Assembly: GCF_020171945.1 (NCBI RefSeq)
Contig: NZ_JAIVAP010000006.1
Location: 62,001-126,000 of the forward strand
Length of the DNA stretch: 64,000 nucleotides
DNA from: Bacillus infantis
GTDB lineage: Bacteria > Bacillota > Bacilli > Bacillales > Cytobacillaceae
Reading direction: 5' to 3'
The position numbers were made by a program, and so were the translations under genes. How positions within the stretch are numbered: position 1 is the stretch's first letter; each line of letters begins with the position of its first letter. The notes beneath the pieces were generated by a model. It was not told the DNA's origin. It made no database searches and saw only the letters and a list, made by a program, of their open reading frames with translations. Of this stretch, positions 55,077 to 62,700 are shown one piece after another.

Positions 55077-55234
55077 CAAGCTCTCCTTTTATCTAGTAAA
55101 CTGTTAATGTATTAAAATTATCCTATTTTTGGAACGGTCGTCAAGGGGACTGTTTTTTAACTGTTTAAAGTTCCTGGAAGGGGAGGAGAGCAATAGATTT
55201 TTAAGAAGAAAAAAGGAGTTAAATAGGTTGAAAA

Positions 55235-55410
55235 CAAATTTGTTTACTTGTTTGCGTATATGTTTGCAAATGAAAACAATAATGTGAACTTGCAAACAAA
55301 TTGTATACATAATGTTTATAAAAATGTTTACAAGTTTACAAAGTTGTTTAAATACTGATTTGACAACGTTTTTTGAAAAAGAGATAAAGTTTGCGTAATG
55401 TTTACAATCT
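55235..55410 (+). repeat. AT-rich iteron region, candidate centromere (parC-like)
   Basis: The 445-bp gap before the ParM-like gene holds about ten copies of TGTTTRC or a one-base variant: plus strand at 55241, 55249, 55261, 55313, 55325, 55333, 55345, 55388 and 55399, and inverted at 55292. Spacings of 8 and 12 bp recur so that pairs lie 20 bp apart, two helical turns. Iterons upstream of parM-parR are the usual centromere and autoregulatory site of type II partition systems. Confidence 0.6.
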
Positions 55411-55521
55411 AACATTTATATTACTTTATATGAAACTCATTGAATATTTTCCAAATATTAATTAAGCTTAAGATAATTGCTTGTACGATAAGCAAGGTAC
55501 AATGTGAAAGGAATGGTAGAT

Positions 55522-56700
55522 TTGAAAAACCCGAGAATAGCAGCAGTAGACGTAGGCAATGATTCGCTTAAAGCCTTATTCGGAAAATTGGATTATGAAT
55601 TGAATATACCGAATGTCATTGCGAGGGATGTTGCGGACAGACCGGTAATCGGCATAGAAGAATTAGACAGCAAAGAACCTTTGGACGGGATTCATGTTAA
55701 AGTTCATTCCCCAGCATTAAAAGACAATAATGCAATCTATCGTGTAGGAACACTGGCAACTAAAAGCGACAATGCTTCCGAGCTTGATCCCGGCAGCAGT
55801 AAATCCGAGGAAGACCAGACGCTTGTCATGCTTTTCGTTTCACTTGCCCTTGATGCGGTAAGGGAAGAAAATGCTGGTTTGTTCCCGAAAAATAACAATA
55901 TTATCGATACTAATTACATCCTGGGCACAGGGCTCCCTCTCCGTGAAGTGAAGGAAGGGAAAGATGCGGGCTACCGTTCGAAGCTGCTTGGGTCAGTGCA
56001 CCAGGTGGAATTCCTGGTCACGCCTAAATACCAGGGCATCAAAGTCAATCTGAAATTCAGCGATGTAAAGGTTTATCCAGAAGGATTCGCGGCATTCATC
56101 AATCTTGTGATGGATAATGACCTGAACATTATTAATAAGGAACTGATCGACAAGCGTATCCTAATCCAGGATATCGGGGGCCTATCCACAGATATCGCTG
56201 TCATCAAGAACCGTACGGTTGATGATGACAAGGCACAGGGCTTTAACCTGGGCGTATCGGAATCACTGGAAATGATCCGTGAGGAAATCAGATCCAAGCA
56301 TGGCGTTGAGCTGGACAGCCGCCGCGATGTGGTGGAGATCATCACCAAGAAAAATGACCGCAACCATATCATGGTCAAAGGAAGCAGGACAAGCGTCCAT
56401 GACATCACTGACCGCATTCTGTTCGACCTTGCCAAAAAGCAATACCGCCTGCTCCGCAATGTCTGGCAGAAAAATTCGCAGACAGAGATCTGCTACTTCG
56501 TCGGCGGGGGATCTGCTGTATTGAAGGAATATATCAAATCACTGAACAACAGCCTTGATGGATATAATATCGACTTCTTCGAGGATGAAAAAGAGAGTAT
56601 CTGGATGATGGCAAATGCTTATTACAAGCTGGTTGCCGACCATTTGAAGAGAACATCCAAGCCGGACAAGCAGGATGAGAAGAAGCCAGTAAAAGCATAA
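55522..56700 (+). CDS. ParM/AlfA-like actin-family ATPase
   Basis: A 392-aa actin-like protein: phosphate-1 motif AVDVGNDSLK (8-17), phosphate-2 IQDIGGLSTDIAVIK (215-229) and adenosine motif FVGGGSAVLKEYI (326-338). It matches the ParM/StbA family of DNA-segregating filament proteins rather than MreB or DnaK. The preferred start is TTG 55522, 9 nt after AAAGGA; GTG 55504 and ATG 55513 are alternatives. It is followed after 14 bp by a ParR-like protein and preceded by iterons. Polymerisation is inferred from family. Confidence 0.85.
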   Translation: MKNPRIAAVDVGNDSLKALFGKLDYELNIPNVIARDVADRPVIGIEELDSKEPLDGIHVKVHSPALKDNNAIYRVGTLATKSDNASELDPGSSKSEEDQTLVMLFVSLALDAVREENAGLFPKNNNIIDTNYILGTGLPLREVKEGKDAGYRSKLLGSVHQVEFLVTPKYQGIKVNLKFSDVKVYPEGFAAFINLVMDNDLNIINKELIDKRILIQDIGGLSTDIAVIKNRTVDDDKAQGFNLGVSESLEMIREEIRSKHGVELDSRRDVVEIITKKNDRNHIMVKGSRTSVHDITDRILFDLAKKQYRLLRNVWQKNSQTEICYFVGGGSAVLKEYIKSLNNSLDGYNIDFFEDEKESIWMMANAYYKLVADHLKRTSKPDKQDEKKPVKA

Positions 56701-56714
56701 AATAAGGTGGTAAC

Positions 56715-57323
56715 ATGACAAAATCTTCATCCAAGGGGATCGAAAGAGGCCAGACGATTGCGTTTCGTGTACCTTCTGATACCCCGGAATACTTAGTTAA
56801 ACAGCTGCAAAAGCTTAAAGAGGCTGAAAAAAGGAATTTTTCCAGCAGGATTGCCGACTATGTCATGCAGGGTGTCAGCCAATCAGTCAAACAGGAACAG
56901 GAAACCGTTACAATTCCGCTGCCGAAGGCGCTCAGCAAGATGCAGCGCGACTGGCTCAAGCACGAGCACTCTGAAGCCCTTCTCGGCAGCATCATCTACC
57001 AGCTGATCACAGATCCGGTACGGTCCGCTGCGCTGCTTGCCAGCCTGAACAGCAAATCGACCGATATTGATGAAGCCCTTTATCTGCAGGAACAGAAGGA
57101 AAGGGAAGTGGAGCCGGTCTATCAGGCGGATGTTCCTCCTCCCTCCCCTCCAGTGCAGGAAGAAGAGGAAGCAATACCTGCGTTCACAGATGGTGCTGAT
57201 GACGATCTGGATGATATTGATTGGTCAAGTGTACAAATAGACCGTTCGGCTGAAAACGAGGACCAGGAAGAAGAAAGCATGGAAGACCTTCTTGGCGATT
57301 TTCTTGCTCATATGAACAAATAG
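56715..57323 (+). CDS. ParR-like DNA-binding partner of the ParM-like ATPase
   Basis: A 202-aa protein. The N-terminal part (GQTIAFRVPSDTPEYLVKQLQKLKEAEKRNFSSRIADYVMQGV) has the strand-helix-helix pattern of ribbon-helix-helix ParR proteins. A second strand (ETVTIPLPKAL) and helical region follow. The last 70 residues are very acidic and proline-rich, ending in an amphipathic segment SMEDLLGDFLAHMNK. In known ParR proteins the C-terminus contacts the filament end. AAGGTGG precedes ATG 56715. The assignment rests on position and pattern, not on a strong family match. Confidence 0.68.
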   Translation: MTKSSSKGIERGQTIAFRVPSDTPEYLVKQLQKLKEAEKRNFSSRIADYVMQGVSQSVKQEQETVTIPLPKALSKMQRDWLKHEHSEALLGSIIYQLITDPVRSAALLASLNSKSTDIDEALYLQEQKEREVEPVYQADVPPPSPPVQEEEEAIPAFTDGADDDLDDIDWSSVQIDRSAENEDQEEESMEDLLGDFLAHMNK

Positions 57324-57332
57324 GATGAAGAA

Positions 57333-57369
57333 AGAGACAGGCGCACTAACTGGCCTGTCTCTTTTTTTG
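57333..57369 (+). terminator. Terminator of the par-like operon
   Basis: AGAGACAGGC and GCCTGTCTCT arms followed by a long T-run. Confidence 0.93.
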
Positions 57370-57418
57370 TTTTTTTTTTCTATACGACGCTAGTGCCAAG
57401 AGCAGAAGTTGATTTTGT

Positions 57419-57583
57419 CTAATTAACCAATTCACCTGCCCAGTCATTCAAATCTTCTTTGCTCATTTCTCCTTCGTACACTCTGGCAATTTTTCCTGAA
57501 GAATCTATAAAGAAGCTGGACGGGATTTTATAATCAGCCAAAATAGCATTTCCGTGAGTTAATAGAACCCTAATGAGGGTAAA
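57419..57583 (-). pseudogene. C-terminal remnant of a TlpA/ResA-like thioredoxin-fold protein
   Basis: The minus strand encodes about 54 residues, without a start codon, containing ADYKIPSSFFIDSSGKIARV and ending LNDWAGELVN. The segment (cis-Pro loop region, FFID, Gly-Lys turn, C-terminal helix) is the end of a redoxin domain. A stop codon lies in frame just upstream, and the CxxC half is missing. It is a decayed gene, broken by the sequence preceding the TrxB-like gene. Confidence 0.7.
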
Positions 57584-57622
57584 TTACCTGTAAATACCTA
57601 AAAGGCGCAAGGAGGCCATAGA

Positions 57623-58525
57623 ATGACATACGATTGCATCATCATCGGCGGAGGGATTGCGGGCCTGCAGGCTGCGATTCAATTGGGAAGGTATAAACAC
57701 AAGGTGCTGGTTGTGGACTCAAACCATGGACGGTCGACCATCTGCAAAAGCTATCATAATATCCTTGGGTATCCTGATGGGGTTAGCGGCCAGGAGCTCA
57801 GGGACATCGGGCGGTCTCATGCAGTAAAGCTTGGAGTGGAATTTAAGCTGGGAAAAGCAGAGAAGGCGGAGAAAGAGGGAAGCGGGTTTAAAATTACCCT
57901 TGAGGACGGCGGACAGCTGGAGTCCAAAAGGCTGCTGTTATCAACGGGGGTAATGGACAGGATCCCGGAATTCCCGAACCTTTATCCAACGCTCGGCGTC
58001 AGTGTGTATGTATGTCCGGACTGCGACGGCTATGAGGTGAAAGATAAAAGGACGATTGTGATCGGCTCTGGCAATCCTGGGGCCAATATGGCTGTAACGC
58101 TTTCCTACTGGACAGACGAATTAGTTTTTATCAATCATGAGAAAAAGGAAGTCAGCCCGGAGCTGATGGGGAAATTGCGCGAACTGAATATTGAATATAT
58201 GGAAGAACCAATCGCGGAAGCCATAGCTGACGGGGCGAACATCCAGGGATTTCTGCTTGAAAATGGGCAGAAGGTTATGGGGGAACGGGGCTTTACGGCT
58301 TTTGGGGGAAATGAAGTCAAGTCAGACCTGGCAAAGCAGCTTGGGGTGGAAAGGCTTGAAAACAAGCATATAAACGTAAATCCTCGTTCCAAGATGACCA
58401 ATGTCAAGAACGTATGGGCGGCGGGAGATGTAGTTGCTCATTCAGAACAAGTGACCATTGCGATGGGAGACGGATCCCAGGCAGCGATTTGGATCCATAA
58501 GTCCATTCTGGCGGAAGAAAAGTAA
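57623..58525 (+). CDS. Thioredoxin reductase-like FAD/NAD(P) oxidoreductase
   Basis: A 300-aa flavoprotein of the TrxB type: IIIGGGIAGLQAAIQLGR (FAD), the VCPDCDGYE disulfide centre (CxxC), GSGNPGANMAV (NAD(P) motif) and VWAAGDVVAHSEQVTIAMGDG (second FAD motif). The CPDC pair supports disulfide reductase activity. It differs enough from housekeeping TrxB that the substrate is unclear. GCAAGGAGG precedes ATG 57623. Adjacent to a thioredoxin-like gene remnant, possibly its former partner. Confidence 0.88.
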   Translation: MTYDCIIIGGGIAGLQAAIQLGRYKHKVLVVDSNHGRSTICKSYHNILGYPDGVSGQELRDIGRSHAVKLGVEFKLGKAEKAEKEGSGFKITLEDGGQLESKRLLLSTGVMDRIPEFPNLYPTLGVSVYVCPDCDGYEVKDKRTIVIGSGNPGANMAVTLSYWTDELVFINHEKKEVSPELMGKLRELNIEYMEEPIAEAIADGANIQGFLLENGQKVMGERGFTAFGGNEVKSDLAKQLGVERLENKHINVNPRSKMTNVKNVWAAGDVVAHSEQVTIAMGDGSQAAIWIHKSILAEEK

Positions 58526-58536
58526 ATAATGAATAA

Positions 58537-58572
58537 AGAAACCCCTGCTATGCAAAAGGCGGGGGTCTCTTT
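58537..58572 (+). terminator. Terminator after the TrxB-like gene
   Basis: ACCCCTGC pairs with GCGGGGGT (one G-U) and is followed by CTCTTTA. Confidence 0.65.
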
Positions 58573-58581
58573 ATGATTGTG

Positions 58582-58599
58582 TGTTCATTATAATGAACA
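58582..58599. promoter_or_regulatory. Perfect 18-bp palindrome between convergent genes
   Basis: TGTTCATTA-TAATGAACA is a perfect inverted repeat without a loop, better suited to a dimeric DNA-binding protein than to termination. It lies in the 151-bp gap between two convergent stop codons, an unusual place for an operator. Confidence 0.5.
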
Positions 58600-58676
58600 A
58601 CCCTGCCGCCGCTGTACTTCCTGGGTGGACACTATACATACAATGCCGGCTTCATGCATAGATTGTATAATCACGT

Positions 58677-59399
58677 CTATTTTTGCATCCGGTATACCCG
58701 GTATCCCAGTCGCTCGGCATAGATGGCCAGCAGCTTTTGGTGCTCAATCAGTATATGCTCGTATTTAGGATTGACAAGGTGCGGGTTAGCGATTTCCGGC
58801 TGCTGATCCCACGGTGAGTTGATGATTTCAGTATAAATGGAATTGGCCGCTACCGTCCTTGGGGACCGGAAACCTACTGATGTATAAGTCTGCAGCCATT
58901 CTCCCTCTGTCAGCAGGCGCTTGATGCTGTAGACACTCTGAATTTGGTTTTTCTCCTGGGGATTCAATGGCTCCTCAGCCGTCATTTCGAGGTCAAGGAA
59001 TATACCGCCTGGTTTGAGAACCCGTTTAATTTCTTTCAAAGATTGTTCAATGCTGGTAAAAATAATGACAGATTCGGCGATAATATAGTCAAAGCTATTA
59101 TCAGCAAAAGATAGATTTTCGATATTTTCCCTAAGGGCATTGACTGCCAGGCCTTCCTGGGCAAATCTTTTCTTTGCCTGGCCAATCATCAGTGGATGGC
59201 GGTCGATCGCTGTTACCTGGCATTTGAAGGATTTGGCTATGAAGGCAGCTGTCTGCCCTGTGCCGCAGCCTGCATCCAGCACCTTTTCCTTGCCTGAGAG
59301 CTGTTCCATTCCCAAAACTCTTTTCGTCAAAGCCAAACCGCCCGGGTGAGCGCCGCCCATTCCGAAAAAAGCAAGGGCATCCTGATATGATGGCTTCAT
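58677..59399 (-). CDS. Class I SAM-dependent methyltransferase
   Basis: A 240-aa methyltransferase: EKVLDAGCGTGQTAAFIAK (motif I), the acidic VTAIDRHPLM (ribose-binding Asp), LSFADNSFDYIIAESVIIFT (post-motif region) and KRVLKPGGIFLDLEM. Methyltransf_11-type. The substrate is unknown. The C-terminal tail folds back after KYEHILIEHQKLL. Monocistronic. Confidence 0.88.
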   Translation of the reverse strand: MKPSYQDALAFFGMGGAHPGGLALTKRVLGMEQLSGKEKVLDAGCGTGQTAAFIAKSFKCQVTAIDRHPLMIGQAKKRFAQEGLAVNALRENIENLSFADNSFDYIIAESVIIFTSIEQSLKEIKRVLKPGGIFLDLEMTAEEPLNPQEKNQIQSVYSIKRLLTEGEWLQTYTSVGFRSPRTVAANSIYTEIINSPWDQQPEIANPHLVNPKYEHILIEHQKLLAIYAERLGYRVYRMQK

Positions 59400-59581
59400 G
59401 TTTCCGGTATCCCTCCTGTTCCGTTCTGTCTGTGCCCTACAGTATATGGATAAAAAGGGTGCAAAGTCACAAAAATAATGGTAAGATAATGTTTCATTAC
59501 AGAGTTAATGGGGTAAAGGATTTGTTTCCCTTTCTTTCGCTGTGATGGATTATTAGCTTATTTGCAAAGAAAGGTGTAAGA

Positions 59582-60043
59582 ATGGCGAATAAAAGGCTTG
59601 AACTAATCGTTGATGAGCTTCTTGAAAAAGCAGGAAGCACGGCCGTTGTCGTTTTGGAGGATTATTTCGGGGGAAACCGTTTTGCCGGTGGAAAATACAG
59701 CATGGGGACCCATACCATTACATTATATATCGAGGAAATTAAAAAGCAGTGTCAGCAGATTTTTTCCTCGCTTGACCATTTTGAAGATTATTTTGCAGTC
59801 GTTTGCGCACATGAAATCGGCCATGCCGAAGACCGGGAGCTCGGGGAGCTTGCAGACCGTTTTGACCTTGCAGCCACCTCGCAGGAAAGAAACCAGCTTG
59901 CTCTCCGTATTGAAGAAAACGCTTGGGAATTTGCAGAAAAACTATTGGGGCATATTAATATCGCTTTTGTAAAAACCATCATATATCATTCGCTTCAGCC
60001 CTATATGGAGCTGCTTGAGGCAGAAGCCGCTGAAGCTGTGTAG
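59582..60043 (+). CDS. HExxH-containing small protein, predicted zinc metallopeptidase
   Basis: A 153-aa soluble protein with HEIGH at residues 77-81 (VVCAHEIGHAEDRE) and, 30 residues later, EENAWEFAEKL, whose Glu residues are good candidates for the third zinc ligand. The layout resembles ImmA/IrrE-like or minigluzincin proteins: HExxH plus a downstream ExxAxxFA segment. No signal peptide or HTH is visible. AAAGGTG RBS is weak. A terminator follows. Substrate unknown. Confidence 0.72.
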   Translation: MANKRLELIVDELLEKAGSTAVVVLEDYFGGNRFAGGKYSMGTHTITLYIEEIKKQCQQIFSSLDHFEDYFAVVCAHEIGHAEDRELGELADRFDLAATSQERNQLALRIEENAWEFAEKLLGHINIAFVKTIIYHSLQPYMELLEAEAAEAV

Positions 60044-60075
60044 ACCGGCGCATCCATGAGGATGGCCGGTTTTTT
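60044..60075 (+). terminator. Terminator after the HExxH gene
   Basis: ACCGGC-CATCC and GGATG-GCCGGT arms followed by T6. Confidence 0.88.
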
Positions 60076-60169
60076 GCTGGATTTGCCTTATAGTGATTCT
60101 TAAACGCACATTGTCAAAGGGTCATATTTTCCTATCCTTGCGCTTCACTTTCGTATTGATTAAATTCTA

Positions 60170-60237
60170 TGTAAGCGTTACACTACATATAGATGTATGC
60201 AGTTTTTTTTTTGCTCATTAATGCAAACGTTTGCGCA
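60170..60237 (+). promoter_or_regulatory. Two LacI/CcpA-type operators upstream of the alpha-glucosidase
   Basis: TGTAA-GCG-TTACA (60170-60182) and TGCAAACGTTTGCGCA (60222-60237) both carry the central CG palindrome typical of LacI/GalR-family sites, including cre. They lie 31-98 bp before the alpha-glucosidase start. Substrate-specific induction and catabolite repression are both possible. Confidence 0.65.
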
Positions 60238-60267
60238 TACAAACATTAATTACTTGAGGGTGTTCAT

Positions 60268-61926
60268 ATGAAAAAAATCTGGTGGAAAGAAGCAGTAGGC
60301 TATCAAATATATCCCCGCAGCTTTCAGGATTCAAATGGAGACGGAATCGGCGATCTTCAGGGAATCATTGAAAGGCTTGATTATGTAAAGGATCTTGGCA
60401 TCGATGTGATCTGGATTTGTCCTGTCTATAAATCGCCGAATGATGACAACGGCTATGATATCTCCGATTATCAGGACATCATGGAGGATTTCGGAACGAT
60501 GGCCGATTTCGACAGGCTGCTCGAAGAGGTCCATCAGCGGGGCATGAAGCTGATCATTGATCTGGTCCTCAATCATACGAGTGATGAGCATCCATGGTTC
60601 ATAGAATCACGTTCTTCCGAAACCTCGCCAAAGCGGGACTGGTACATTTGGCGGGACGGCAAACAGGATGCTGAACCGAATAACTGGGAAAGTATTTTCG
60701 GAGGCTCTGCATGGGAATGGGATGAATTGACTCAGCAATATTTCCTCCATGTATTCTCAAGAAGGCAGCCGGACTTAAACTGGGAGAACAGCGATGTCCG
60801 CGAGGCGCTTTATGATGTTGTGAACTGGTGGCTTGAAAAAGGAATCGACGGTTTCAGGATCGATGCCATCAGCCATATCAAGAAACGCCCCGGCATGCCT
60901 GACCTGCCGAATCCGGAAAATAAGAAATATGTTTCTTCCTTTGATATGCATATGAACCAGGAAGGCATCCATGAGTTCCTTCAGGAGTTCAAGGAAAAGA
61001 CGTATGCCAACTATGACAGCATGTCCGTCGGCGAAGCAAACGGCGTCACCGTGGACGAAGCAGACTTATGGGTAGGCTCTGAAAACGGAAAGATGGATAT
61101 GATCTTCCAATTTGAGCACCTTGGTCTGTGGGATGCGGAAACAAATCCTGAGCTGGATATCGTTGAGCTGAAAAAAGTGCTGACCCGCTGGCAGAAGGGC
61201 CTTGAAAAAGATGGCTGGAATGCATTATTCATTGAAAACCATGATAAGCCGCGTGTTGTTTCAACATGGGGCAATGACCAGGAGTTCTGGCGGGAAAGCG
61301 CGACCTCAATGGCTGCGATGTATTTCCTGATGCAGGGGACGCCTTTCATCTACCAGGGCCAGGAGATCGGGATGACGAATGTCCAGTTCCCTTCCATTGA
61401 TGATTATGACGATGTGGCCGTAAAGAATCTTTACAAGCTTAAAACAGAAGAAGGCAAGAGCCACCAGGAAATCATGGAGATCATCTGGGCTTCATCCCGC
61501 GACAACAGCCGGACACCGATGCAGTGGAACAGCACAGCCAATGCCGGCTTCAGCAGCGGCAGCCCTTGGATGAAAGTGAACAGCAATTACACAGACATCA
61601 ATGTTGAAAAGCAGGAAAAAGATGAAAAGTCCATCCTGTCTTTCTATAAAAAAATGATCACTTTGAAAAAGGCCAATGAAGTCTTTACCTATGGACAATA
61701 TGACCTGCTGCTTGAAGATGACAAGCAGATCTATGCCTATACACGCACATCAGAAGACGATCAGGTCATCGTCATCACCAATCTGTCCGCAAAAGAAGCC
61801 ATTTTTACAAGCGATTTCGCCTTAAAACCGGAAAACCTGCTCCTGAACAACTATCCGGCAGCAGAAGCGGAAGGGAAAAGCGTTACCCTGAAGCCTTACG
61901 AAGCGCGGGTATACCGTATTGGGTGA
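60268..61926 (+). CDS. GH13 alpha-glucosidase / oligo-1,6-glucosidase-like
   Basis: A 552-aa GH13_31 enzyme: QIYPRSFQDSNGDGIGDLQGI, DLVLNHTSDEHPWF (region I), GFRIDAISHI (region II, nucleophile Asp), SVGEANG (region III, acid/base Glu) and FIENHDKPR (region IV). The residue after the nucleophile is Ala; oligo-1,6-glucosidases usually have Val there, so alpha-1,4 specificity or broader activity is possible. Cytosolic. GAGGGTG precedes ATG 60268. Not linked to other sugar genes. Confidence 0.92.
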   Translation: MKKIWWKEAVGYQIYPRSFQDSNGDGIGDLQGIIERLDYVKDLGIDVIWICPVYKSPNDDNGYDISDYQDIMEDFGTMADFDRLLEEVHQRGMKLIIDLVLNHTSDEHPWFIESRSSETSPKRDWYIWRDGKQDAEPNNWESIFGGSAWEWDELTQQYFLHVFSRRQPDLNWENSDVREALYDVVNWWLEKGIDGFRIDAISHIKKRPGMPDLPNPENKKYVSSFDMHMNQEGIHEFLQEFKEKTYANYDSMSVGEANGVTVDEADLWVGSENGKMDMIFQFEHLGLWDAETNPELDIVELKKVLTRWQKGLEKDGWNALFIENHDKPRVVSTWGNDQEFWRESATSMAAMYFLMQGTPFIYQGQEIGMTNVQFPSIDDYDDVAVKNLYKLKTEEGKSHQEIMEIIWASSRDNSRTPMQWNSTANAGFSSGSPWMKVNSNYTDINVEKQEKDEKSILSFYKKMITLKKANEVFTYGQYDLLLEDDKQIYAYTRTSEDDQVIVITNLSAKEAIFTSDFALKPENLLLNNYPAAEAEGKSVTLKPYEARVYRIG

Positions 61927-62008
61927 CAGGCACCTATACCACCTATAGACCAGTTCAAGAAGAACCCCTCCTGAAACGGGAAGGGTTTTTCTGTTTCATA
62001 GGTGCCTG
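61927..62008. repeat. Inverted repeat enclosing a terminator
   Basis: CAGGCACCTAT (61927-61937) and ATAGGTGCCTG (61998-62008) are perfect 11-bp arms flanking a rho-independent terminator (AACCC/GGGTT with T5, 61963-61990). The left arm starts at the alpha-glucosidase stop codon. Confidence 0.7.
61963..61990 (+). terminator. Terminator after the alpha-glucosidase
   Basis: AACCCCTCC pairs imperfectly with GGGAAGGGTT and is followed by T5. Confidence 0.7.
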
Positions 62009-62061
62009 GAACCCGTTGGAAATGCTACTATAAAGGAAAAACGCTGCAGGAGGGAAAAGCA

Positions 62062-62538
62062 ATGGCCCAGGGTAAAACGAATGCAATGAGGCTGCTGGAT
62101 GCAGCAAAGATGGAGTACAGTTCTTTGGCCTATGACAGCAAGGACGGCAAAATTGACGGAGTATCGGTTGCCGGAAAAATCGGCAGGGATCCGGAATTGG
62201 TTTATAAAACACTGGTCGCCCAGGCTGGCAAGAATGTCTATGTTTTCATTATTCCGGTTGGTGCAGAGCTCGATCTCAAAAAAGCTGCCAAAGCAGCAGG
62301 CGAGAAAAAGGTGGAAATGGTGCCAGTGAAGGATATTCAGAAGCTCACAGGCTATATCCGCGGCGGCTGCTCGCCTGTCGGCATGAAAAAGCTGTACCCC
62401 ACCTTTATTGATTCACAGGGGGAGCAGCTTGAAAGCATTATCGTCAGCGGCGGGAAGATCGGCCTCCAGATTGAACTTCCGCCTGAAGGGTTGAAGGAAT
62501 TGATTAAAGCCGAATGGCAGGAACTTGTAAAAGAATAG
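62062..62538 (+). CDS. ybaK: YbaK/EbsC-type Cys-tRNA(Pro) deacylase
   Basis: A 158-aa YbaK-fold protein: TNAMRLLDAAKMEYSSLAYDS, GRDPELVYKTLVAQAGKNVYVFIIPVGAELDLKKAAKAAGEKKVEMVPVKDIQKLTGYIRGGCSPVGMKK. The Lys in VYKTLV and the GGCSP loop are the active-site features of the family. It hydrolyses Cys-tRNA(Pro) formed by misacylation. ATG 62062 with GGAGGG; longer frames overlap the preceding inverted repeat. Confidence 0.92.
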   Translation: MAQGKTNAMRLLDAAKMEYSSLAYDSKDGKIDGVSVAGKIGRDPELVYKTLVAQAGKNVYVFIIPVGAELDLKKAAKAAGEKKVEMVPVKDIQKLTGYIRGGCSPVGMKKLYPTFIDSQGEQLESIIVSGGKIGLQIELPPEGLKELIKAEWQELVKE

Positions 62539-62550
62539 CAGCACCTAAAG

Positions 62551-62580
62551 GCCCCTGCAGCGCATGGGGCTATTTATTTT
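62551..62580 (+). terminator. Terminator after ybaK
   Basis: GCCCCTGC and GCATGGGGC arms followed by TATTTATTTT. Confidence 0.75.
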
Positions 62581-62700
62581 GTCCTCAAAAAAAGTACATC
62601 CACTAGCAGCAAATTTCTGTACATAGGCGTTCACCCATACGGCCGTCCCAGCATACAGTAAAGGGGTAGGACCATTCAGCAATCAACTGAAAAAGGATGT

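Noticed and set aside
55104-55415. Open frame of 103 codons on the minus strand in the iteron region
   Set aside because: It lies in highly AT-rich repeats, has Phe/Lys/Ile-biased composition and no RBS; the open frame is better explained by base composition.
58600-58676. Short minus-strand reading frame (MHEAGIVCIVSTQEV...) after the methyltransferase gene
   Set aside because: Only about 23 codons with no RBS; it looks protein-like in part but cannot be tied to a family.
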